A DNA stretch of 64,000 nucleotides. Origin: Budorcas taxicolor (lineage: Eukaryota; Chordata; Mammalia; Artiodactyla; Bovidae). Shown here one piece after another: positions 21,791-33,902 of this stretch. The translations under genes and the position numbers were made by a program. The notes under the pieces are model-generated. The model did not search any database and was not told where the DNA came from. It worked only from the letters and a program-made list of their open reading frames with translations. Location of the stretch: positions 42,494,001 through 42,558,000 of the forward strand of contig NC_068926.1 in assembly GCF_023091745.1 (NCBI RefSeq), in the 5' to 3' direction. The first letter of the stretch is position 1; every line of letters begins with the position of its first letter.

Positions 21791-23294
21791 CTCATGTACT
21801 GATCTGTTTTTCTTCCAGGAGAACCAATTAGGCAAATGGAATTCTAGTGTCAAAATTCCAACACTCCGTATAAAAGCATTTTTTTACTGCTTTATGAGGT
21901 TTCATGCTTTGGGGGAAGTAAGGGGAGGTGGGGCTCCTTTGATCCTGAAACATTGTTTATGGGAACATGAAGGACAACAATCTTAGAATAATCACACTAA
22001 TTAAACATAATTGGCTAATGTCTATTGTAATAATGATGTTGTGGTGGAAATATGACAGTTTGGCAAATGACTTGAAATACTTCCTTTAGAATTGTGATGT
22101 GTTGAGATCTTATTTTCAGTGGGTCTGTGGATGAACAGTGTTTAGTTGCATATTTTGCCATATTTGTTGAGGATGGTGAAGAGGAAGACTGACAACCTGG
22201 CTTCACAGGGAGCTTTTCTTTTGCTTTCTGTTTTTTATTTTGGCAGTTTTGAACATTTTATTTAGCAGGATGTCTCATTGGGAAAAGTACCATCGAAATG
22301 AGTGGATGAACGTGGTTTAGTGAGCTCTAGGGTGCACAGCCTGTTATTCTTATGCAGTGGATTTAGTGAATGATTTCAGCCTTTATTTACACTATATTAC
22401 GGGATTTCCTAGTCAGAGGTTCAGATTGCTCTTAAAGCCAAGAGCATCAAGGAAATTAATTTATACCTGTGGACTTGAATGCTTTCCTAAAACAGGATTC
22501 ACTTACCTTTATAAAAAATTGTGTTTGCAGAGTTCAACATCTGAGAATAGTTGAGCTGCAGTTATAAAGAGGAGTTACTTTCTTATATTTATATAAGTCA
22601 CATTACTACGAGTGATGTTTTTTGGTAGCATCAGCTCATTTTGTCTTTTACATTATGAGGATACGTTGTAAATGGAGTTCAGCTCCTCTTACCTGCTCTC
22701 TGCCTCCACATCAGACCTCTTATGCCACCTTCGAACTGGTGACAGAGCAGCCTCCTTCCTGGACATCCGCCTTGTTGCAAAGCCAAACCATCTTTGCCAG
22801 ACTGGCTTCAGTAATTTTACTTTCTTAGTGTTAGGCTTAATTCCTTTTTAATTTTCAATCTGTGATTTTTTTTTTTTTTTTTTTTTGGTATTTGGCATTT
22901 CCTCTATTGCATAGTAGTTGAGCCATTTCTCAATCGGGGAGGGGTGTGTGTGTTGGATTGTTGCCAGGTTTGGAGGAGCCGAGGCAAAGTGGATGTCTGG
23001 CTCTTTGAGGAAACCAGCATCCCCGGCAGTGTGAGGTCCATTGATGATAATAAGTATAAGGATACGGTTCTGTCTTGCGCTTATGTCCACTGCGCTCTGA
23101 TGAGAAACCAGGAAGCGCTCCTGGAAAGGGCAGCATCTGGAAGCATCCTTTGGGGGCGATTCAATGGGACGAAAGGGTTCTTAGTAAGCCTCTGGTTTTC
23201 TGATGCTTAATGATGACCCCGCAGGAGAGCCTGTTAGGAGCTACTGTTGTGCTCAGCAGTTGCAGACAGTATGGAGTTTATCTCTCTGTAACCT
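21791..23294. other. Unassigned intronic DNA
   Basis: No named repeat apart from a T-run at about 22,868-22,886, which may mark the lost tail of an antisense retroelement. Confidence 0.5.
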
Positions 23295-23425
23295 CCCCTT
23301 GTGGTATTAGGGAAAACACGGAGGCTTTACTGGCTAAGTAGCCAAGGTCGCACAGCTGGTAAATGTTTGGATCTGGATCTGACTCCAGGCCAGGACTCAG
23401 AGCCACGTGCCTCCCCTTCATGACT
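23295..23425 (-). mobile_element. MIR SINE, antisense
   Basis: AGGCTTTACTGGCTAAGTAG, CCAAGGTCGCACAGCTGGTAA and TGACTCCAGGCCAGGACTC align with the inverted MIR core. A related motif at 23,463-23,530 (TATTTATAAGTGTCTACTCTGTGC) may belong to a second MIR or L2 fragment. Confidence 0.7.
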
Positions 23426-23997
23426 TAATGGTCTAGTGTTTTATTAGAACATTGTTTTAAACAGCAAATATTTATAAGTGTCTACTCTGTGCTAAGCTCT
23501 GCCCTCGGTGCTGGATACACAGAGAAGAAGACTCGCTCCTCATCCTTGCAAAGCTCTGTCCAGGGAGGACTGTGGCTCCGAGTTCATCTCCTGGGGTGTT
23601 GGTTCTGGGCTCCCGGTGCTGTGGGAATGCAGAGGGCTTTACCATACTCTCTCACTCTGTGAAGCTCTGCTGATTGACCAGGTGGTGGATTCGACCTGGG
23701 AAAGAAGCACATGGAGAAAAGCCCCCACAAAGGAGTTGACATGTTTTGAAACAGGCTTGAAGAGGGAAAAAGAGGAAAGGGTTCTAGGCCGAGGACACCC
23801 TGCATCAGAGAGTAGAAACAAGTCTGGGGCCCAGGGTAAGCAGAGGTGGGGGAAGATTCAAGGGCCGGATGCTGTTTGCAGGGAGTGCCTCCTGCAGGGT
23901 TGGCAGCTCACAAACAGAATTCCAGAAAAGCTTGTCTTCACTCTGCAAACAATAGAAGCTGGAGAGGGTATGGAGACAAGGGAACCCTCCTACACTG

Positions 23998-24222
23998 TTG
24001 GTGGGAATGGACATTGGTGTGGTCACTATGAAGAACAGTATGGCAGGTCCTCAAAACACTGGAAATATAGAGCTGCCATATGACCCAGTAATCCCACTAC
24101 TGGGCATACATCCAGAGAAAAGCAATTCAGAAGGGTTCATGCACCACAGTGTTCATAGAAGTACTGTTTACAACAGCCAGGACATGGAAGCAACCTGTGT
24201 CCATTCACAGATGAATGGTTAA
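23998..24222 (+). pseudogene. L1 ORF2 C-terminal remnant
   Basis: About 75 open codons include IELPYDPVIPLLGI, a well-conserved L1 ORF2 C-terminal motif, before a stop. The reverse transcriptase and endonuclease domains are absent, so it is inactive. Confidence 0.8.
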
Positions 24223-24724
24223 AGAAGATGTGGTTCATACACATATATAATGGAATATTACTCAGCCACAAAAGAATGAAACAGTGTCATTTGTAGAAAC
24301 ATGGATGACTTAGAGATTATCAGACTAAGTCAGAAGAGGGAGACAAATGTCATATGACATATGTCACTTATATGTGGAATCTAAAGTAAAAAAGATACAA
24401 ATGAACTTATTTACAAAACAGACATAGAGAACAAATTCAATGTTACCAAAGGGGAAAGGTGAGAGAAAGATAAAGTAGGAGTTTGGGACTGACATATACA
24501 CCCTACTATATATAAAATAAATAAGCAACAAAGACCAACTGTATGGCATAGGGAACTATACTCAATATTTTGTAATAACCTATAAAATAAAAGAATCGGC
24601 AAAAGAATATGTATATACACACATGTACATACCAAATACATACATGCATACACATGTATATTTACACATGCACACACCAAATACATACATATACACATAT
24701 GTGTATATATACACACACGTGTAC

Positions 24725-24928
24725 GTGCTCAGTCTCTTCAGTCGTGGCTGACTCTCTGCGACACTATGGACTGTAGCCCACCAGGCTCCTCCATCCGTGT
24801 GATTCTCCAGGCAAGAGTACTGGAGTGGGTTGCCATGCCCTTCTCCAGGGTATCTTCCTGACCGAGGGATCAAACCCGGATCTCCCTCATTGGAGGCAGA
24901 CACTTTAACCTCTGAGCCACCAGGGAAG
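24725..24928 (-). mobile_element. Bov-tA SINE, antisense, nested in L1
   Basis: GTGCTCAGTCTCTTCAGTCG to GAGCCACCAGGGAAG covers tail to head. It sits between TATATACACAC and ATATATAGT tracts in the L1 3' UTR, so any target duplication is masked by the simple repeat. Confidence 0.94.
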
Positions 24929-25062
24929 ATATATATAGTATCCATATGTATATATTCAGCATGTATATACATACACATACATATACTGAATGACTGTGCT
25001 GTACACCTGAAACTAACACAGCTTGGTAGATCAACTGGACTTCAATAAAAAAAAACACGAAA

Positions 25063-28000
25063 GATTGTCTCCATGTTTAAGATTGGTCAGAAGCTTCCAG
25101 TTACTTTATAGGCAGGCAGGCAGCAGAATTCTGCACTGGTGTGAGCAGAGAAGGGCTTATTGGGGTTTTCTTGGGAAGTTCTGAGCCTGTCTGGGGGCAG
25201 AAGCTCAAATACGGGAAGCCAGTGTCCACACTGCTCTCTGTTGCCTGCTATTTACATGAGTAAACAAAGAGCTAACTTCACACTTCATTCACAAAATGGG
25301 TGGCAGGCAGAAGGAGGCGGGGTGCAGGACCAGGATGGGGTAAGGGGGCAGTGTACCTGCAATTAGTGTAATGAAGCTCTTCCCCTGACAGGATTAAGGG
25401 AAACAGCCTTTGCACTTTCAAGGGAAAAGAGTTTCCTGGAAAAGTAATTCTTGTGAGGTAATGGAAATGCAGGAGGTTGGACCTGGTTCCTTGGACACAG
25501 TGCTAGAAATATTTTGAGGTATTTAAGGATTTGAAATGAATGCACTCGCTTGGTGGATGGGCTGTGTGCATCTCATGTCATTTTTTTGAAGTCAGGCTAT
25601 TTGCATTCCAGGAAAGCCTTGTTCCTGAGTGGACACTATTTTAAAATTTTCAGCCTTTGCAAGATGGTCTTCGGCTTCTTTGCTCTGAATATGCACAGCT
25701 GGCCCTTGCACCTGCCTTGGGAATCAGTGCACAGATCAGAAACCATTAACAACAGAAGCTGGCCTTCCGTGGTGCTTATCTCGTGTTGTTTCTGGCAGTT
25801 ATTTTTGCTGGGTATTTATAAGGACATCTGTCTTTTAAAGAGTGATGTTTTTATCCTTTTTTTTTTTTCCTTGGCTGAAGAATAAATCACAGCTTGTTTC
25901 CTTACTGCCACACACATTCATGGTCTGAGGTGATTATAAATGCAAATTGTAAGTCATTAAAGTGTTATAATGTCTTTTTCTGTGGCGGCAGGTGATGTTT
26001 AAAATCACTGTATGAAGAAGGATCATTTGCTTAGAATGTAATTAAGAGATGGGAACAGATGAGAAGAAAAAAAAAAATCCAAGTTCTTTCCTGGAAAATT
26101 CTTACTAGGTTTGGAGAAAAGGGGAACTTCAGGGTTCATTTTTGATGTATCTTACTTTAAACTTGATGGTGATGGGAGGGTACACATGGTTTAAGAACAC
26201 AGGAAAACATAGTAACTTCCAGCACTTTCATATTTTTCCTTGGAGATAGATTAGATTCTTAGAGTGTGACTTGCCATCTGATTAGCCTCTCAAAGGATGG
26301 AGATTGAACTCCATAAAGACAAGAAGCCAAGCTGGCTAGTGCTTATGGAGGGCCAGAGATGGGGTGTCCTGGAGGCAGGTCTCCCCTGCTGGTAATAGAT
26401 TTCTGTTGTGGGTCATAAAAGGTATTGGGGTGGCTTCCTGTTAAATAAGCAGCAGTGTTTCAATTCATGTGTTTTGTGACTGCTTTTACTTTTATCTGTA
26501 AACTAAAGTGCACTCTATCTGGAGATCCGCATGGAAATGAGTTGCCTCTGTGATACAGGAGATGAGCTCTCATAGCAAACTACCGTTTCTAGAGTTTCAG
26601 ATGCAGTTTCTTGTATAGCATAGATGTATATGATGGCCTCAGCTGTATCTTTATTTTGTGTTAGTCACAAAACCTTTTGTAGAAGAATCAACAATCAAAA
26701 ATAGCAGGCAATTCCTGGCCAAAATCTGCCCAAGATATTGAGAGATGTTGAGAGAATCTAGATTCCTCATTGATAAAGGTTAACCCTTCAAAAAGTGGTT
26801 CCTAGTTGAGACTGTTCATAGGCTTGATGTTTACAGGCATGATTAAATATGAAATATTAAGAATTAAATAATCTGTATTTTTGTTCTTAGTACTTTTTTC
26901 ATCATCGTAGAAGATGCGTCTTTCATGTATACTGATCACTTTTAATGGGCACCGGTGGACACCTCTTAAACTAACTGCTCTCGAAAGGTTCCTTTTGAGA
27001 ATTAACATTTACATCCTCAGAAATCAATTATGGTGTCTGGATCCTAATTTCCTTGCAATCTTCCTTTGTGGTCACTTCCAAATGGCCAACCTACTGTAGC
27101 AAAACACTCAGAGGTGCAAATCTTCTGGAAGAAGTGCAAATGCTATACTTTTGCTTGGAAAAATGGGAAAGGAGGACTTCTTTAATATATCTGCTGGGCA
27201 TTTAAAACTGCACAAAGCACAGGAAATAGTTTGGGAGTGTGGGAGCGTGTGGTGTTTCCAAGTACAAACATTGTTTTGAAAATTTCCCCGGTAGTGGTGA
27301 ATTATATGAGACCACGTCCAGCTAAGGAGAGCTTGTTTAACTGGCTTGTGGTTCTGGGGTTCATTCAAACACTCTTAAACAAAATAAAGAGAGTGGATGT
27401 AATGACTTCTTTATGGAAAGGCCGTAAAAAGGTACAGAGTGTGTAAACAAATTGAGTCATTTACTACATGTTTCAGTGATAGATTTGCAGTCCGAATTCA
27501 GGGTTGTGTATTATGGTTTACAGGCTCTGACCATATTCTGCCTTAAAAATGAAGTTACAAGCTTGTTTTTTGGTTTGTTTGTATGTTTGCTTTTCTTTGG
27601 TGCATGGAAATCCGTTTTTGCTATTTTATGTGACAGCTTGAAAAAATACTCACAGTTCTGAACATCGACTTGTATGCTGGTATCAACTTTGGAAAACGGT
27701 GAGAAACTCACGTGTGAAAAGTTGAACTGACCTGATTTTTGGTAGCCCTGGGTTCTAGTCAAGAAAAATAGGATGATTGAAATTGAAGTTTTCCTTCTGG
27801 GCTCAGGCATGTCCAAACTAATTGTAAAATAATTGTTCTGGCTAACGAGAGCAGGCCCGTAACTACAACTATGTAAAGTAGAAATCCAACAACAGTTATG
27901 ATTTACAGTTACGGTAACTCTGCCAATGTTGTAATAAAACCTCCATTATAACCAACCTACAGTCACATTCATTCCTCTTAGTTGAGGCCGAGGTAAGAGT

Positions 28001-29249
28001 CCTCTCCCGAGTGGTCTTGCTTTCGAGAGTTGCTGCTGCATTAGGACATTCATTGATCTCCTCTAAGCTTGGTATGAGGGCTGCGCCATCCAGTGAACGG
28101 GAGGCGGGTGGGGTAAGAGTCAGAACACGTGGTTCTGCACACCGGTCCTGGTGACTAGCTGCAGCGGAAGCCAGAAATAAATTTGGAAATTGAAGTGAGG
28201 AAAGGAAACTAAATAATTTCTATGTTGATACCGTAACATTTATTCATTCTGTAACTTCTCTCCATCAAGGTTGGCTTGCCTGGCCTTAGAGGAAGTGGAT
28301 TGTGTAAGAAACCTTGGTAAAAATCAATGAGCCTTTCTAAGTCCTGAAAACTAGTGGCATCGCACCATACTGGCAGCTTTCAAGTGTTCCTGCGGGAAGT
28401 TTGGCAGCGGAAATAGCTGCTCCAGCTCCACGGGCCTGAAAAACAAGGGACAATGGTGGATATTATAGCTTCTGTGTAATGTGTGACTTGCCATTTCCTT
28501 TATTCCCCCTCTTTTTAATGAATATGGGATACATGGCCATAAGTCTGTGAAAGATCTAGGGTCTGCCTTTAAATCAGATTCTTGGTGGTCTTGACAGCAG
28601 TTCAGAGCCTGTTAACCTCTTTTACGTAGCGCAGCATTCTGATGGTCATATGTGATCTCAGTACAGAGTGACCTGGGACCTGCCTGAAACCAGGAGGGGT
28701 CACAGCCTTCAACAGCTTATCTTGCAGAGGGGAGATGAGGCAGGCACTGGCCATGAAGGCAAGGAAAGGCAGGAGGATTTATAGCTAAGACCTTAGAATA
28801 GGGTTAGGGAGGTTGATAGGGCAGAAGTGCATTCTGAGCAGAGGCACCTGGATAGATGAGTCACCTGTGTTCCTGCAGAATCTGGGCTGCTGGAGTGGAG
28901 GTGGAGAGGGGGAGCTGCTGAGGAAACGTGCAGAGCAGGGAAGCCAGGAACCTCAATCTGTCTTGCAGTGTGTTGTGATGGAGACCTCTGGGTGAATCCC
29001 GGGGTGGGGGATGGTGGGAAGGGAGGCCCAGAGGAAGGTGGCACAGCAAGGAAAGGGTGCCTCCAGCACCATCGTGAGCTCGCTACGAGCCCTAGTGGAG
29101 CTGCCCAGGAAGCCAGGTGAAGACCTACCTTTGGTTCCTTGTGGAGTGTGGCCATTAAGAGACAGGATGTGGGCTGCGGGAAGGGAGGGGTAAAGCGGAA
29201 GGACAAGGAAACCCCACGTTTGCAGTCCAGAAGCAGCAGGGAGAGTCAT
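25063..29249. other. Repeat-poor stretch of intron 1
   Basis: About 4.2 kb in which I recognise no ruminant SINE, BovB, L1 or LTR, unusual next to its neighbours. No coding exon was seen. Possible old elements cannot be excluded. Confidence 0.5.
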
Positions 29250-29401
29250 TCGGGGAGAGAGGGAAGGAAACAAAGAGGGGAGGAGAGGGGGGAACAAAGA
29301 GGGGAGGAGAGGGGGGAAACAAATAGAGAAACATGAGGGCTGGTAGGAAGGGAAGGAGAGCAAGAAGGAAAGAAGAGTGGGAGGGAGGCAGGAAGGAGGC
29401 A
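29250..29401. repeat. GA-rich (purine) tract with short tandem duplication
   Basis: About 150 bases of almost pure purine on the + strand. ACAAAGAGGGGAGGAGAGGG occurs twice in tandem (near 29,269 and 29,293). Mirror-like purine runs could form triplex (H-DNA) structures. Confidence 0.8.
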
Positions 29402-30061
29402 CTTTAAGGCAGGAAGAGGCGAGTGCCCAGGAAGGGAGAAATCAAGGGAGAATCAAGGAGCTTGGCCAATAGTAAAAAATACAGTAGAGTTTCAAGAAAA
29501 TGAGGACTGATGAATAGACATGAGGTTTTGATGTAGACGGAAAAAAAAAGACAGAACAAAAGCAAAAACCCTTCAATGTGATGAGCAGTGCAGAAGTAGA
29601 AGGCAGAATGTTTATGGAGTCCAGTGCAGACAGATATAGTCTGTGAGGGTTTGGGGAGAGCTTTAGGGATCAAGGGAAAGCAATACTGAAGTGGTTTCTG
29701 AGGGGAAAGGGAAACAAAGTTTGTTTTGTTTGCTTGTTTGATGGGTTGGAGAGAGACCTGCAGTGGGATTTTGGTCCAGCTGAATGCGTCCCAGGTAACA
29801 GGAGAGAAAAAGTAAGGAAAGTAGGTGTTTCTACCTGGCCTGTCTATCTAGAGGGATAAGGAGATGATAGGACCTGAAGATGGAACTGGAGGAAAGATAC
29901 ATGAAGGCAGTGACTAGGGCAGCATCAGTGAAAATACTTATGTGGAAAAGAGGGACATGGAAAATACATGTGAAAAAGACACAACGGAAACCAGTGTTAG
30001 CAAGGACTTTAACCTATACAAAGCTACAGAGATTTTAAAAAAAGAAGCATGGAAATTCAAA
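29402..30061. other. Unassigned intronic DNA
   Basis: Purine-rich lead-in, then ordinary sequence; no named element. Confidence 0.5.
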
Positions 30062-30260
30062 TTCCCCCTTTAAATTTAGTTTTTATTTTATATTGGAGTA
30101 TGGTTGACGCGCACTCTTGTGTTCCAGCTATACAGCACAGCTATTCTGTTATACATATGTGTGTGTCCATTCTTTTCCAGATTCTTTACTCCTATAGTTT
30201 ATTACATAATATTGAGCAGAATTCCCTGTGCTATGCAGAAGGTCCTTGTTGGCTACCTAT

Positions 30261-30566
30261 GCTGCTGCTGCTGCTGCTGTGTTGCTTCAGTTGTGTCTGA
30301 CTCTGTGCGACCCCATAGACAGCAGCCCACCAGGCTCTGCCGTCCCTGGGATTCTCCAGGCAAGAACACTGGAGTGGGTTGCCATTGCCTTCTCCAATGC
30401 ATGAAAGTGAAAAGTGAAAGTGAAGTCGCTCAGTCGTGTCTGAAAGTGAAGTTGCTTAGTCGTATCTGACTCTTTGCGACTCCATGGACTGCAGCCTACC
30501 AGGCTCCTCCATCCATGGGATTTTCCAGGCAAGAGTACTGGAGTGGGTTGCCATTGCCTTTTTCAT
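30261..30566 (-). mobile_element. Bov-A2 SINE, antisense, with target-site duplication
   Basis: Two tandem tail modules separated by ATGCATGAAAGTGAAAAG, starting with a (GCT)n tract, which is the inverted CAGCAG end. Flanked by the perfect 10-bp direct repeat GGCTACCTAT at 30,251-30,260 and 30,567-30,576. Confidence 0.95.
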
Positions 30567-30576
30567 GGCTACCTAT

Positions 30577-30915
30577 CAGTTCAGTTCAGTTCAGTTCAGT
30601 TCAGTCGCTCAGTCATGTCCAACTCTTTGTGACCCCATGAATCGCAGCACTCCAGGCCTCCCTGTCCATCACCATCTCCTGGAGTTCACTCAAACTCATG
30701 TCCATCGAGTCGGTGATGCCATCCAGCCATCTCATCCTCTGTCGTCCCCTTCTCCTCCTGCCCCAAATCCCTCCCAGCATCAGAGTCTTTTCCAATGAGT
30801 CAGCTCTTCGCATGAGGTGGCCAAAGTACTGGAGTTTCAGCTTTAGCATCATTCCTTCCAAAGAAATCCCAGGGCTGATCTTCTTCAGAATGGACTGGTT
30901 GATATCCTTGCAGTA
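30577..30915 (-). mobile_element. BovB (RTE) LINE 3' end, antisense
   Basis: Begins with the inverted (AGTTC)n terminal repeat of BovB, then CTCAGTCATGTCCAACTC and AGTCGGTGATGCCATCCAGCC. On the - strand an 82-codon frame retains the reverse transcriptase C-terminal tail (LKLQYFGHLMRR, GRQRMRWLDGITDSMDMS). 5'-truncated. Confidence 0.95.
30613..30861 (-). pseudogene. BovB reverse transcriptase C-terminal remnant
   Basis: Open for 82 codons, ending at a stop in the usual place after VTKSWT. Few lesions suggest a relatively young insertion. Catalytic domains are missing. Confidence 0.85.
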
Positions 30916-31165
30916 GTGGGGGATAAAAATTAGGAGACTGGGACTGACATATACATGTCCCAGTTACCAACCTTTACCAACCTTTACCCGTTGGTAACCA
31001 TACGTTCCTTCTCTTAAGTCTGTGAGTCTGTTTCTATTTTATAAACAAGTTCATTTGTGTCACTTTTAAAAGATTCTGCATATAAGCCATAAGATGTTTG
31101 TCCTCTCTGTCTAACTTGCGTTATTTAGTATGATGATCTCTAGGTCACTGACCTCTTTGATGACT

Positions 31166-32552
31166 TTTACTTGATTTTCCTGGTGCTGATGCCCTTAAAA
31201 ATGTGCCGTCAAGTCATAAAAGGTAGGGGAACACCAGGCCCAGCCTTCCGGGCATCTCTGCCATGGCAGCTTTAGCATCTGTTGTAAGCACTACATAGTT
31301 TTTTTCTCTTTTGTTTTTTAACAGCTATTGAAGCCACATAAAAGTCTGTTGGGGGTAGTTTCAAGTTATGGTGGTTCTTTGCTTGAGAATATACCTCGTG
31401 ATTCCCATGCCCTCCAGAGAGAGCTGTTTTCTCTGTACGTCTGCAGGGCAAGGATTATCTGTGCTACCGTCCTGGGGCATCCTTCTTTATGGCCCATGAT
31501 CATTGGAAAGAAGCTTTTGGAATGGGTTTGTTGAATGATCGTGACCCTTGGGTCTTGATCAAAATATCATGTTATTGTTGTTACTTATGACTTTTATTGA
31601 GCAGGAGAATTCTCCTTCTGTCCCAGGATAGATATTTCTGTAAGGTTGTGTGTTTTTCAGCTCACTCCTAAGAGGTATACCATTCTAGAGTAACTTCAAA
31701 TGGCAACACCCATACAATTTACCGATGAGATTTCCCAGTCCTTTGGAATAATGAAAACTCTCAGTGGGACAGCTTTGGGTCTCTTGGCTCTCTACCCAGG
31801 CCTGCTTCCTGTGTGGAGAAGGAAGAGGGTGGGGGTGCAGAGGGACTCCACATTCAGGGGAGGCTTCTAGCCCATCCCCGTGAAACTCTGCAGATGGTGG
31901 CATGTGGCTCACTGTTGCTTTGGCATCCTGGTCCACTGGTGCCTGAGTCCCATTAGCACACCCAGTTACTCTCCTGGTTTCAGGATTTCGGATTCCTCCT
32001 AGTTGCACTTGCTCTTAGAACTCCAAGTCTGAGAATGCAGTCTAACACTAATAGCATTTGTTCTGTTTAATATCATTCCTTTACAAACATGCAAAGTGTA
32101 TAATATGGTCGATTAATCAAGCACAGAATTATTATTTACAATACAGCAGATTAAACAAGCTCAGAATTATTGTTAAGCTAGTGAATGAATATTAACATCT
32201 CTATTTTTAGATAAAGTAATTATATCTCTAATTTCTGCATTCTCACTGTAGTCACCCTAGGTCAGGTGCTGGCTACCTAATCAGTGACAAAAACATCCTT
32301 TCTCTTCCTTGTGGATCCAGGCTTTTCCCACACTCCCACTCCCAAACTGTCATACCTAAGAAGTTGATATCAGACAGTCTTCCTGCAGGAGAGTTCTGAT
32401 TGTTACTCCTCTCTGGCTTGGATCCCTGCTTCTCTCACTTTGATGTTCTTATAAATCACTTGGGGATCTCAGTAAAATGTGTTCTGATTTTGTGCGTTGT
32501 GGGGGCAGAGAGGGCATTTTAGCAGCTCCTGGGTGTTGGCTGGTGATGTTGG
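31166..32552. other. Unassigned intronic DNA
   Basis: No exon or named repeat seen. Confidence 0.5.
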
Positions 32553-32633
32553 TGATGGACAAGGAAGCCTGGCATGCTGCAGTCCATGGGGTGGCAAAGA
32601 GTTGGACACGACTGAGCGACTGAACTGAACTGG
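32553..32633 (+). mobile_element. BovB 3' end fragment
   Basis: GGACAAGGAAGCCTGGCATGC, CATGGGGTGGCAAAGAGTTGG and GACTGAGCGACTGAACTGAAC form the last about 80 bases of BovB with its terminal GAACT repeats. Flanked by the similar TGGTGATGTTGGTGATG and GGTGATGCTGGTG, perhaps an imperfect target duplication. Confidence 0.88.
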
Positions 32634-33273
32634 GTGATGCTGGTGCTGTTGGGCTGAGGACCAGACTTTGAGTCACAAGAGTCTCCCCATGTCCCAAGGT
32701 CTGCTGTGACCTCACCAACTTTTAGTATCTTTCCAATAAACAGGTTCCACCAAGCCCATCTCTGCTCCCCACCAAGGTGACTCCATGCCTCTGTTCTTGC
32801 AACTCTGTTAACCAAGCAGTCAGGTCCATCTGATGAACATGGAGTGCTTTTGTTCTGGGTAACATGGCCCATCCTGGAGAGGATAAACCCATAGAGGTGC
32901 TTGGGGTCTGTGATGTTGACAGTCACGTGACTTGCGACACCCCAGAGGGGTATGCAGAAACCTGAAGGACGAACAGCTATTCCATTTCCCTGTCATGAAA
33001 GACTTCTCCTGAGGCTTCCCAGTCTGGTCTTGAAGGATGAAGAGAATTTACTAGAAAAGGGGGAAGTTTCCAAGCAGAAGGCGTAGACTTCGGAGAGACC
33101 AGAGTCTCTTAAAAAGTCAGCTTTATTTGATGGGAAATAAAAGATTGAAAAAGTTATTCATTGAATGTGAAAAGCTCTGTTTGACATAAGGAATATGTTT
33201 GGGTCTATGGGATGGTGTAGGGGGAAGCCCAAAGGCCTTCTGCAGTAGTCCCTAATCGTAAAGGCCTGTCTTC
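32634..33273. other. Unassigned intronic DNA
   Basis: No exon or named repeat seen. Confidence 0.5.
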
Positions 33274-33290
33274 CCTTCCATTTTTCATAT

Positions 33291-33400
33291 TCTTTTTGTT
33301 TTGGTCATGCCATGGGGGATCTTAGTTCCTGAACTAGGGATTGAACCCCTGCCCCCTACATGGGAAGCTCAGAGTCTAACCACTGGACTGCTGGAGACGT
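33291..33400 (-). mobile_element. CHR SINE, antisense, with target-site duplication
   Basis: Inverted CHR: TTGTTTTGGTCATGCCATG, TCCTGAACTAGGGATTGAACC and TCTAACCACTGGACTGCTGG. Flanked by CCTTCCATTTTTCATAT (33,274-33,290) and CCTTCCATTTTCATAT (33,401-33,416), a near-perfect direct repeat that fixes both ends. Confidence 0.92.
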
Positions 33401-33696
33401 CCTTCCATTTTCATATTTTTTACACCTATAACAGATCAGTCACTATTCGTCGGATGGTCAGATTTGTTTTTTGTTTGTTTTGGTTTGTTGCTTTCGAAAA
33501 AGATATGTCAGAATGATCATAAAGAGAAGCTGGAGGCAGAAGCCAGACACCAATTTGAAGGCATTGGTGACAGTTTGGGTGCCAGATGAGGAGTAAACTG
33601 GCCAGTTAGTGTGGGAAAGAGGCAGGTACACACCACCTCTCTATTACTCTGTGTGCTCACAGCTCACATGGATTCAAGGTTGGCAAGTCTGTGCAT

Positions 33697-33711
33697 GTGT
33701 GTGTGTGTGTT
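33697..33711 (+). repeat. (GT)n microsatellite
   Basis: Seven GT units directly before a Bov-tA. Such tracts are often variable in length. Confidence 0.85.
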
Positions 33712-33712
33712 A

Positions 33713-33902
33713 TTTGCTCAGTTGTGTCCAACTCTGCGACCCCATGGACTGTAGCCCACTAGTCTCCTCAGTCTATGGAATTCTTCAGGCAAGAATACTG
33801 AAGTGGGTGGCCGTTTCCTTGTCCAGAGAATCTTCCCAACCCAGGGACTGAACCCAGGTCTCCCGCATTGCAGTCGGATTCTTTACTGTCTGAGCCACCA
33901 GA
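33713..33902 (-). mobile_element. Bov-tA SINE, antisense
   Basis: TTGCTCAGTTGTGTCCAACTC to GTCTGAGCCACCAGA; tail and head present. Confidence 0.93.

Larger units (their letters stand above)
23944..25062 (+). mobile_element. 5'-truncated L1 (end of ORF2 plus 3' UTR), interrupted by a SINE
   Basis: GAAGCTGGAGAGGGTATGG, CCATATGACCCAGTAATCCC and GAATATTACTCAGCCACAAA are the conserved ORF2 3' end. Then come the 3' UTR (GGTGAGAGAAAGATAAAGTAGG), a degenerate TA/CA tract, and the true end CTGAAACTAACACAGC with a poly(A). A Bov-tA at 24,725-24,928 splits the 3' UTR. The ORF2 remnant is broken after about 75 codons. Confidence 0.93.
30062..31165 (-). mobile_element. L1 3' region, antisense, split by Bov-A2 and BovB
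   Basis: Left part: TTTATATTGGAGTATGG to GAATTCCCTGTGCTATGC (30,062-30,260). Right part: GTTGGTAACCATACG, AGTCTGTGAGTCTGTTTC and AAACAAGTTCATTTGTGTC (30,990-31,165). Between them lie a Bov-A2 with target duplication, a BovB 3' end and a short segment in opposite L1 orientation. Confidence 0.88.

Noticed and set aside
28793..29402. Open frames of 137 and 149 codons on the - strand, rich in Ser/Pro/Leu
   Set aside because: They run opposite to the purine-rich tract, which removes stops on that strand. Low complexity, no homology seen.
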